A stretch of DNA of 64,000 nt, taken from contig NZ_QAJR01000030.1 of assembly GCF_003852545.1 (NCBI RefSeq), positions 62,001-126,000 on the forward strand, read 5' to 3'. The DNA comes from Acidovorax sp. FJL06 (GTDB taxonomy: Bacteria; Pseudomonadota; Gammaproteobacteria; Burkholderiales; Burkholderiaceae_C). The position numbers were made by a program, and so were the translations under genes. Below the pieces are notes generated by a model. It was not told where the DNA came from. It made no database searches and worked only from the letters and a program-made list of their open reading frames with translations. Each line of letters starts with the position of its first letter. The stretch's first letter is position 1. This document shows, piece after piece, positions 28,691 to 35,008 of the stretch.

Positions 28691-28757
28691 ATCTGGGAGA
28701 GGTGTCTGGGGCATGTATATGGTCAGGTCCATTGCTTTCAAATGGTCTGGAGGCAAG

Positions 28758-28955
28758 TCAGCCGCCCGTCACGGGCGAGATGATTTCCACGCGGTCGCCG
28801 GGCTGCAGGGCCTGCGCGGCGTAGCGGGTGTTGGGCACGAAGGTGGTGTTCACGGCCACGGCAAAGGGCGGGCGCGCCGCGACTGCGGCCACGGCATCGG
28901 CCACGGTGGCGCCTTCGGGCAGTTCGTGCGGAATCTGGTTGATGGAAATGTTCAT
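28758..28955 (-). CDS. thiS: Sulfur carrier protein ThiS
   Basis: A 65-residue ubiquitin-like protein ending in the required Gly-Gly (SPVTGG). Its C-terminus is adenylated and thiocarboxylated to deliver sulfur to ThiG. LPEGATVADAVAAV and VAVNTTFVPNTRYA match the family. The ATG overlaps the thiO stop as ATGA (28952-28955), indicating translational coupling. Confidence 0.92.
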   Translation of the reverse strand: MNISINQIPHELPEGATVADAVAAVAARPPFAVAVNTTFVPNTRYAAQALQPGDRVEIISPVTGG

Positions 28956-30067
28956 GCGAGAGCGGTGGCCGCGCTGGCGGGCTCCAGGTCCAGCGCAAGA
29001 TCAAAACGTTGCGAAAGCCCCGATTGTCCCGCGTTCAGCACTTCCAGGGTCACATCGAGCAAAGCGGGTGCGATCATGAAGCCATGGCGGTACAGGCCGT
29101 TGATCTCCAGCACCCCCTTGCGCGGCTGGCGGATGGCGGGCAGGTTGTCGGGCAGCGTGGGGCGGCACTGTGTGGCCAGCTCCAGGATGCGGCCCTCGGC
29201 AAAGCCGGGGTGCACGGCGTAGGCGGCACTGAGCAGCTCCAACGTGGAGCGCACGCTGGCGGGCGAGAGGTCGTCCGATTCGATCTCGGTCGCGCCAATC
29301 ACGAACAGGTGGTTCTCCTTGGGCGCGATGTAGATCGGGTAGCGCGGGTGCACCAGTCGCGTGGGGCGCTGCAGCGTCACGTCGGGCGCGTGGATGCGCA
29401 CCACCTCGCCGCGCACGCCGCGCAGTGCGGGCCATTGGGGCTTGGCGCCCAGGCCCCGGCAGTCCAGCACCCAGTCGGGCTGGCCGGGGGCGCCGGGCGA
29501 GAAGGTGTCGGGCGACTGGGGGCTGTGCCAATGCGTGCGCACCGCAAGCCGCTCCATCTCCACCACCAGCGCCGCCAGCAACTGGCGGTTGTCGAGCTGG
29601 CCTTCGCCGGGCAGGTACAGGCCTTGGGCAAAGCGCTGGGCCAGTGTGGGCTCGGCCTGCGCGAGGGCTTCGCTGCCGAGCTTTTGCAGGGCGGGCAGCT
29701 CGGGCACGGTGCGCTGGTTGGCCTCCAGCTGGCGGGTCAGGCGCTGGGCTTCGGCGGCGTCCTGCCGGTGCCAGACGATGAGGGTGCCTGCCTGCTGGAA
29801 GAACACCGGCTCGGCCAGTGGTGCCAGCAGCTCGGGCCAGCGGCCGAGGGCATGGTGCCCCATGCGCACCACGCCGGGCTCGGTGATGGCCGATTCGGCC
29901 AGGGGCGCCAGCATCGCGGCCGCCACGGTGGCGGCAGAGCCTTCGGCGGCGGGGCTGCCCGCGTCATGGATACTGACCTGATGCCCTTGGCGCGCCAGCT
30001 CCACGGCCAGCAATCGGCCCATGAGGCCCGCGCCCAGAATAGCAAAAGAAGAGGGTTGAAGTGGCAT
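28952..30067 (-). CDS. thiO: Glycine oxidase, thiamine-type
   Basis: About 371 residues; a DAAO-type FAD enzyme oxidising glycine to dehydroglycine for thiazole synthesis. The dinucleotide-binding fold FAILGAGLMGRLLAVELARQG begins at residue 8, and the C-terminus has PTLPDNLPAIRQPRKGVLEINGLYRHGFMIAPAL. It is first in the operon thiO-thiS-thiG-thiE, and a TPP riboswitch lies 66 bases upstream, so thiamine diphosphate should repress it. The ATG at 30067 puts the FAD motif at the usual distance from the N-terminus. Confidence 0.9.
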   Translation of the reverse strand: MPLQPSSFAILGAGLMGRLLAVELARQGHQVSIHDAGSPAAEGSAATVAAAMLAPLAESAITEPGVVRMGHHALGRWPELLAPLAEPVFFQQAGTLIVWHRQDAAEAQRLTRQLEANQRTVPELPALQKLGSEALAQAEPTLAQRFAQGLYLPGEGQLDNRQLLAALVVEMERLAVRTHWHSPQSPDTFSPGAPGQPDWVLDCRGLGAKPQWPALRGVRGEVVRIHAPDVTLQRPTRLVHPRYPIYIAPKENHLFVIGATEIESDDLSPASVRSTLELLSAAYAVHPGFAEGRILELATQCRPTLPDNLPAIRQPRKGVLEINGLYRHGFMIAPALLDVTLEVLNAGQSGLSQRFDLALDLEPASAATALA

Positions 30068-30132
30068 AAGTCCGTCGGTGTGTCCGTGTGCTGGCAGGCA
30101 ACAATGGACAAAACGGGGCTGTGCCGCTGATG

Positions 30133-30261
30133 GAAACTCCCCACGCCAGCATGACCTGGATCGGGTAGCGGGGCCAGGAGGCGCCGTGCGGTGCGCGGCG
30201 TTCTGTGGGGCCCCAGGGTATTTCTCAGTCGCACACCAAAACGGCGGGACACCCCTGTTTC
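30133..30261 (-). promoter_or_regulatory. TPP riboswitch (THI box) upstream of thiO
   Basis: Read on the minus strand: closing stem GAAAC (30261-30257) with GTTTC (30137-30133), then GGGGTG, the conserved CTGAGAAATACCC and, after a long P3 arm, CCGATCCAGGTCATGCTGGCG, which is the pyrophosphate-binding half. All core elements are present. Binding of thiamine diphosphate would reduce expression of thiO-S-G-E. Confidence 0.9.
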
Positions 30262-30334
30262 GTCCGGAAAAATCAATTACAGCACAAGCCCGGGCCGCTC
30301 TTTTTGCGCTAGCGCATAGGCCATAATTTTTGCC

Positions 30335-31189
30335 ATGACATCTTCGACTCAGGCGCCGTCCTCGGCGCGCCGCTATGCACGCGTGCTCTCCATCGCCGGC
30401 TCGGACAGCGGCGGCGGTGCGGGCATCCAGGCCGACCTCAAGACCTTCAGCGCCCTGGGCTGCTACGGCATGACGGCCATCACCGCCATCACGGCGCAGA
30501 ACACCTGCGGCGTCACGGGCATCCACGGCATTCCGCCCGAGATGCTCAAGGCCCAGATCGACGCGGTGGTGCAGGACATCGGCGTGGACGCCGTCAAGAT
30601 CGGCATGCTGCATTCGCCCGAGGTGGTGCGCGTGGTGGCCGACGCCATCCGCAGCTACCAACTGCCGCATGTGGTGCTGGACCCGGTGATGGTGGCCACC
30701 AGCGGCGACCGCCTCATCGCGCAGGAAACCGTGGGCGTGCTGGTGCAGGAGCTGTTCCCGCTGGCCGAGGTCATTACCCCCAACCTGGATGAGGCGGGCT
30801 GGCTGCTGGGCCGCCCGCTGGAGGGGGTGGATGCCCTGCAAGGTGCGGTGCAGGGCCTGCTTGCGCTGGGCGCGCCAGCGGCGCTGCTCAAGGGCGGCCA
30901 CCTGCCCGGGGACTGGGTGGTGGATGTGCTCGCCACACGCGACGGCGTGGTGCAGCGGCTGGAGTCCGCACGCATCGCCACGCACAACGGCCACGGCACG
31001 GGCTGCACGCTGTCGTCGGCGATTGCGGCGCATCTGGCGCTGGGCCTGCCCCTGGTGCAGGCGGTGGAGCGCGCCCGCAGCTACATCCTGGGCGCCATCG
31101 CTGCCGGGGCCGATGTGCACACGGGGCATGGCCACGGGCCGCTGAACCACGGCCATGCACCGGTGGCGCAGGTGGTGGTGCAGGGTTGA
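30335..31189 (+). CDS. thiD: Hydroxymethylpyrimidine/phosphomethylpyrimidine kinase
   Basis: A 284-residue ribokinase-fold enzyme phosphorylating HMP and HMP-P to HMP-PP for thiamine synthesis. Motifs are LSIAGSDSGGGAGIQADLKTF, VVLDPVMVATSGDRL, VITPNLDEAGWLLG and the anion-hole loop NGHGTGCTLSSAIAA. The C-terminus is His/Gly-rich (HTGHGHGPLNHGH). It is divergent from thiO and has no riboswitch of its own on the plus strand. The start is the first ATG, 11 residues before the family begins. Confidence 0.93.
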   Translation: MTSSTQAPSSARRYARVLSIAGSDSGGGAGIQADLKTFSALGCYGMTAITAITAQNTCGVTGIHGIPPEMLKAQIDAVVQDIGVDAVKIGMLHSPEVVRVVADAIRSYQLPHVVLDPVMVATSGDRLIAQETVGVLVQELFPLAEVITPNLDEAGWLLGRPLEGVDALQGAVQGLLALGAPAALLKGGHLPGDWVVDVLATRDGVVQRLESARIATHNGHGTGCTLSSAIAAHLALGLPLVQAVERARSYILGAIAAGADVHTGHGHGPLNHGHAPVAQVVVQG

Positions 31190-31190
31190 G

Positions 31191-31352
31191 AGCCTGAGAG
31201 TCTTTCGCCCATGCCCGCTCATCACGCCAAAACACCCCCGCACGCCGCAAGCAAATGCTCGCCATAGCCCGCGCTATGGCTGCGCTTTGCGCCTTGATCG
31301 GGGGCGTTATGGCGCGCTGCTCAGGCACGGTCAAAAAACTCTCAGGCTCTGA
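31191..31352. repeat. Long imperfect inverted repeat (about 160 bp) between thiD and cytX
   Basis: The left arm begins GAGAGCCTGAGAGTCTTT. The right arm on the other strand reads CAGAGCCTGAGAGTTTTTTG. Similarity runs through about 70 bases per arm to a central CCATAGC-CCGC-GCTATGG (31263-31280). It sits directly after thiD and before repeat copy D. The outer arm on the plus strand is followed by TTTTTTAG, so it may also terminate thiD transcription. Confidence 0.6.
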
Positions 31353-31371
31353 GTTTTTTAGATTTTTGACC

Positions 31372-31416
31372 TGCAGCGCTTGCGCATCAAGCGCTGCAAG
31401 CTATCAAAAGAGAAGC
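31372..31416 (+). repeat. Two-hairpin intergenic repeat, copy D
   Basis: Hairpin 1 is a 10-bp perfect stem TGCAGCGCTT (31372-31381) and AAGCGCTGCA (31389-31398). Here the outer TA pairs of other copies are replaced by matching GC/CA pairs, a compensatory change. Hairpin 2 is decayed (GCTAT...AGAAGC). It lies just past the 3' end of cytX. Confidence 0.75.
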
Positions 31417-31423
31417 GTCGATG

Positions 31424-32701
31424 TCAGGCCGCACGCGGCCGTGTGGCCCAGGCCAGCAGAAAGCTGAACACCAGCGCCGGCAGGGCCGACCCGGCAGCGG
31501 GCGCCACCTGGGGCGCGAGGTGGTACACGGCGATGCCCACGACCCAGATCGCTACGGGCGCGGCATTCACCCGGCGCGCCGCCGCCAGCAGGGCGGGGGC
31601 GTTGGCGCCAAAGGCCAGGCGCCCCAGGATCACGCCGAAGAGTGGCACGAACACCGAGCTGAGCAGCAGCAGGAAGGGCTCCAGGCTGTGCATGGGCAGC
31701 ACCAGTGCCAGGGCGGTGCAGACCGCAGCCATGGCCAGGCCCCACTTGCGCACGCCCCATCGGGGCAGCAGGCTGTGGGCCGACACCGCGCCCGAGTAGG
31801 TGTCGCCATAGGCGTTGTCCACCTCGTCGATGAGGATCAGCGACAGCGCGATCAGCCCGCCCTGGGCCAGCAGCAGCGCCTGCACCAGGTCCTTGCTGGG
31901 CAAGGTCAGCGCCACCAGCACCCCGAGCGTGTAGCACCACATATTGGCCAGCGCATAGCCCAGCCAGGTGCCGCGCAGCGCCGAACCACCGTTCTTGCCA
32001 TGGCGCGCGTAGTCGGCCACCAGCGGCAGCCACGAGATGGGCATGGCGATCACCAGGTCCAGCGCGGGCAGCACGCCCATGCCGCCTTCACCCTTGCGCG
32101 TCCACAGCGCTTCAAAGCCCTGCGCCTGCGCCAGCGACAAAAACTGCCACGACAGCCACAGCAGCGACAGCACCACCAGCGGCAGCGCCACGCGCGCGAT
32201 CACCTTGCGCACCAGCTGCACCATGGAGCCGCTGATCAGCAGCATCACCACACCGCCCCACAGCAGCGTGGCCAGCACCGGCCAATGCGCACCGGCCATC
32301 GCGCCCGATTGCTGGCCGATGGCCACCGTGGCGTCGCGCATCACCACCAGCTCGAAGGTGCCCCAGCCCACCAGCTGCACGATGTTCAGGAGGATCGGCA
32401 GGCTGGCAAACGTGCGGCCATACACCGCGTGCATCAGCCCCGCGCTGGCCAGGCCGCTGTCGGCGCCCAGCTTGGCCACCCAGCCCAGCAGGCCCGCGCC
32501 CACGATGGAGCCGGCCACGATGGCGATGAGTGCCTCCTGCGTACCCAGCGCAGGCATCAGGTAGGCGCCCACCTGCATGACCAGCAGGCCCACGCCCAGG
32601 CTGAACCAGAGCGAGGCATGGTCGTGCCACTGGAAGACGCGGCGGTCGGGGGAGACGGGGGCCAGCGCTTCGTTGGCGGGTGCGGCGGGGGAGGAAGACA
32701 T
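31424..32701 (-). CDS. cytX: CytX-type NCS1 permease, putative HMP transporter
   Basis: About 425 residues with about 12 hydrophobic helices, of the nucleobase:cation symporter-1 (CodB-like) family. Landmarks are SLWFSLGVGLLVMQVGAYL near residue 30 and NIVQLVGWGTFELVVM. The TPP riboswitch in its leader and thiD across the gap mark it as CytX, a predicted importer of the thiamine precursor hydroxymethylpyrimidine, rather than a cytosine permease. The ATG at 32701 has GGAG 10 bases upstream. An ATG at 32773 in the same frame lies just after the riboswitch and is a less likely start. Confidence 0.85.
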   Translation of the reverse strand: MSSSPAAPANEALAPVSPDRRVFQWHDHASLWFSLGVGLLVMQVGAYLMPALGTQEALIAIVAGSIVGAGLLGWVAKLGADSGLASAGLMHAVYGRTFASLPILLNIVQLVGWGTFELVVMRDATVAIGQQSGAMAGAHWPVLATLLWGGVVMLLISGSMVQLVRKVIARVALPLVVLSLLWLSWQFLSLAQAQGFEALWTRKGEGGMGVLPALDLVIAMPISWLPLVADYARHGKNGGSALRGTWLGYALANMWCYTLGVLVALTLPSKDLVQALLLAQGGLIALSLILIDEVDNAYGDTYSGAVSAHSLLPRWGVRKWGLAMAAVCTALALVLPMHSLEPFLLLLSSVFVPLFGVILGRLAFGANAPALLAAARRVNAAPVAIWVVGIAVYHLAPQVAPAAGSALPALVFSFLLAWATRPRAA

Positions 32702-32783
32702 GGGCAGGCTCCGTAGCGGTACAGAGCAGGGGGCGGCCCACCTGCGGCCCTCAATGCATTCCGGGCTGGTCATGGCGGACTTG

Positions 32784-32893
32784 GCTTCCCTGCGCGAGGA
32801 TGATCTCAAGCCTGCAAAGTAAAACGATGCAGGCAACAGGTTCGAAGGGTTTGATCTCAGCCCTGCAACGGATTGATTGCAGGACACCCCTAG
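32784..32893 (-). promoter_or_regulatory. TPP riboswitch upstream of cytX, with an inserted hairpin
   Basis: On the minus strand: CTAGGGGTGTCC, a P3 arm (CTGCAATC...GTTGCAG), GGCTGAGATCAAACCC, TTCGAACCTG and finally TTGAGATCATCCTCGCGCAGGG. These are the conserved halves of a TPP riboswitch. Between AACCTG and TTGAGATCA lies an extra 27-base stem-loop (GCCTGCA paired with TGCAGGC) where the usual RNA has only 1-2 bases. Regulation of cytX by thiamine diphosphate is expected if the insertion is tolerated. Confidence 0.8.
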
Positions 32894-33081
32894 CGATTGG
32901 GTTGAATTCTAGTTAAACAACGTGGAGGGAGGCTAACGGGCTGTTTCGCAAGTGGCGTAGGTCGTCTGGTCTGGAGGGCAAGTGGAGCGTTGCGGGAACA
33001 GTGACTGTCTTCAACGGGCCCAGAGCTGACCTTGGGCAACGCTACCGCAAAGCTGCTGTCCATTCGCCCCCCAGCCTGGCA

Positions 33082-33171
33082 GTCCAAAAACGTGCCGCGT
33101 GTGGCGTCATCGCCATGCACATAAATGACATTCTTGGCCAGATCGATTCCGAGGGCGACGATGGCAGTCAT
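33082..33171 (-). pseudogene. IS110-family transposase remnant (N-terminal fragment)
   Basis: The frame begins MTAIVALGIDLAKNVIYVHG, which closely resembles the DEDD-type catalytic start of IS110 transposases (GIDLAKNVFxVHG). After about 30 residues similarity is lost, although the frame stays open to 32890 with unrelated, low-complexity content. The rest of the roughly 330-residue transposase is missing. It marks the left side of the atypical island next to the cytX riboswitch. Confidence 0.6.
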
Positions 33172-33361
33172 AGACTTCCCCTTCCAACAAACGAGTGAGT
33201 TGATGAGAGAACAAACTTCTTATGGCGACAACTGGATGCCGCACTCCGCAACTGCGCAAGACAACAAAGACGGGGAGACCCTTTCATTCGCTGGGCGCCA
33301 ATAAATGCTTCGAATCATTCTCTCGTTAACTACTCTAGCCAGTGCGAGCTACCCATTTTTT

Positions 33362-33397
33362 CTCCCATCTTCGATACATATCTATCGAAGATGGGAG
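33362..33397. repeat. Perfect 15-bp inverted repeat
   Basis: CTCCCATCTTCGATA (33362-33376) and TATCGAAGATGGGAG (33383-33397) with loop CATATC. The right arm contains the ATG (33391) of the broken small ORF, so the stem would hide that start codon. A T-run lies on the wrong side for a rightward terminator. It could be an element end or an RNA hairpin. Confidence 0.75.
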
Positions 33398-33710
33398 TGA
33401 ACGTCGCGACATTCTTAAAAGAAAGCCATCCAGTCGGCGCAATCGTGGCTGTCCTCTCGCTCAGGTGGGCCACGATACTGTTGCTTGGCTTATGCGTGGC
33501 GCTCCTTGTAGTTGTACGCTGCGGGTGGCTGCATCAGCACACCATCTCCACGCCTATAAGAAATGGCTGACAGCTGGACTTCTAGGCACCGGTCTGTATC
33601 TCGTAGTGCTGCCAGTGATGTTCTTGCTAAGCGCGGCCCCATACGGCGGCGTAAAAGTCCCGACCGGAGTGCACTTCATCATGCTCGCATCATGGCTCGC
33701 TCTCGCCTAA
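33391..33710 (+). pseudogene. Possible frameshifted small membrane protein
   Basis: From ATG 33391 a 59-codon frame encodes a hydrophobic helix (WATILLLGLCVALLVVV) and stops at 33570. A different frame then continues with AYKKWLTAGLLGTGLY, a second helix LVVLPVMFLLSA and a third hydrophobic stretch, stopping at 33710. Joined by one frameshift near 33540 they would make a roughly 105-residue protein with three hydrophobic segments. No family is recognised. Base composition is lower in GC than the surroundings. It could instead be two unrelated short frames. Confidence 0.4.
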
Positions 33711-33816
33711 GGGCTAGGTCAAACACTTATGCGGGAGCTTCCTGCCATACGTGCTGCCGGTTCGAAAAAAGCACTGGCCGATGAGGCCGCCAATCCGATG
33801 CACTCCGCAGCATGGC

Positions 33817-33877
33817 GCCTAACTCTTCAATCGAGAGGACTGCCTCTGGTAGCCTCCCCTCTCAAACGTTGACTGGC
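33817..33877 (+). other. attC-like imperfect palindrome (integron cassette site, degenerate)
   Basis: GCCTAAC (33817-33823) fits the RYYYAAC end of attC sites. It is followed by TCAATCGAGAGG, a 17-base centre, CCCCTCTCAAACG and GTTGACT-GGC. GAGAGG pairs with CCTCTC, TCAA with TTGA and GCC with GGC, leaving unpaired bases as attC sites do. The right end differs from the canonical GTTRRRY (GTTGACT has C for the last R). It follows the broken small ORF as a cassette site would. No integrase gene is in the window. Confidence 0.45.
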
Positions 33878-34011
33878 CCTTAATCTGTCGCGCCCGGCTA
33901 CTCCTGGCCGACAGCGGGTATGGTCAACTAGGTCGTCTGGTATCACCATGACCTCCCCCGCTGTCTTTGTCTGAGTTCTGTAATGCGAGAACTGCCTACA
34001 ACCTGAAGCCT

Positions 34012-34503
34012 ATGTCAACTTCAAGAAAATTGCTCATTGCTTTTCGAGTCGGAATTGCACCCGTACTCATGTTTGCCACGCTGATCGCTTTTGGACAAAG
34101 CGAAGACAGTGCACTAAAGATGGTCAAAGCTCTGCGACTCGGTGAAAACCTCACGGGCATGACTTACAAGATCGCCAAAGCCACAACGACCTACAAAGGT
34201 GTAGAGGCCGAGCTAGGGCCGCAAAAGGCAGATGAGCTTCTACGAGCGGAAATTGCTGTTTCTGTTCCTAAGCATCAAGAACAATGGAATAGAAATCTTG
34301 CTCACGCATGGGCACCACTAATGACTTCAGCGGAGTTTGATTCTGTAGTCTCAGATAAGCAGAAGTCGCCCTTTGCTCCGAAGTTCGTGTCCCTGCAAGA
34401 GCTTGCAGGAAACACGATGAAGGTCAATTCGGAGCCTCTGTTAAAGACAGTATTAACTGACGTGCTGAGAGGCGTCTTTGAAAAGTCAAAGTCGAAAAGG
34501 TGA
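34012..34503 (+). CDS. Hypothetical exported protein of the low-GC island
   Basis: 163 residues. The N-terminus MSTSRKLLIAFRVGIAPVLM plus FATLIAFGQ forms a signal peptide or anchor. The remainder is helical and soluble (VKALRLGENLTGMTYKIAKAT, ELGPQKADELLRAEIAV). GC content is near 46 percent, far below the genome, and codon use includes AGA, TTA and ATA-type codons rare elsewhere here. I do not recognise the family. It follows the attC-like site and is probably horizontally acquired. Confidence 0.65.
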   Translation: MSTSRKLLIAFRVGIAPVLMFATLIAFGQSEDSALKMVKALRLGENLTGMTYKIAKATTTYKGVEAELGPQKADELLRAEIAVSVPKHQEQWNRNLAHAWAPLMTSAEFDSVVSDKQKSPFAPKFVSLQELAGNTMKVNSEPLLKTVLTDVLRGVFEKSKSKR

Positions 34504-35008
34504 TTTGCAATCTTGAACATCTCCGCCTGAACAAGTTATCCACGCGAATGCCTGACGCGGCGGGTGAATTTCGTCTTTGAGCGGCTGTTTTCATTCGTAT
34601 CCACCGACTGCTCCTGGCCGATAGCTGGCCGCTCGTTTACTGTTCCAACCCTGACGCCGGCTGATCTCAATCAGGTTCAAAGGGACTCTCTCAGCCTCTG
34701 CACCACAGCTGGCACAGGGCACCCCTAGCGAATGCACCAGCGTTGTGGTGGTGCGCAGCGGATTCTATTGCACGGATTCGTGCGGCTGCGCTCTTCAAAT
34801 CTGTTCACGGTCTTTCCCGGGGGCTTCATCGAGAGGGTGTCTGGTGCGCGACGGCCCGGCACAGGGGGCACTGCTCCGCAGTCCCGCAGACGACAAGTCC
34901 GCGCGGCGATGTTTGCGAATATGCGGGGCGCTTGTACGGATCGGCACGAGAGGCCATCCAGCGGTTGCACAGCGTTGGCAGAACACGCACCACCAGGAGG
35001 CCAGAACA
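34504..35008. other. Gene-free stretch holding an orphan riboswitch and the acyl-CoA ligase leader
   Basis: The left part (34504-34644) is island DNA and contains CTCCTGGCCGATAGC, similar to CTCCTGGCCGACAGC at about 33902. The middle (34645-34731) is the TPP riboswitch-like sequence. The right part (34732-35008) is GC-rich leader of the ligase gene with CAGGAGG 10 bases before its ATG. The frame is open across it but shows no protein-like content. Confidence 0.55.
34645..34731 (-). promoter_or_regulatory. Orphan TPP riboswitch-like sequence
   Basis: Minus-strand reading: CGCTAGGGGTGCCC, a P3 arm (CCTGTGCC...GGTGCAGAGG), CTGAGAGAGTCCC, TTTGAACCTGATTGAGATCA and GCCGGCGTCAGGG. These match the order of TPP riboswitch elements and closely parallel the cytX switch. 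The P5 strand (TTGAG) pairs poorly with CCGG, so it may be decayed. Downstream on the minus strand there is no gene for more than 1.4 kb; the island gene at 34012 runs the other way. Confidence 0.7.

Noticed and set aside
32890-33081. Rest of the open frame after the IS110-like fragment considered as a full small transposase
   Set aside because: Sequence beyond about residue 30 bears no resemblance to IS110 enzymes and runs into the cytX riboswitch, so it is non-functional.
34745-35008. Upstream in-frame extension of the acyl-CoA ligase from an earlier ATG
   Set aside because: A strong CAGGAGG site precedes the ATG at 35009, the family starts there, and the extra 88 residues are Arg/Cys-rich without homology.
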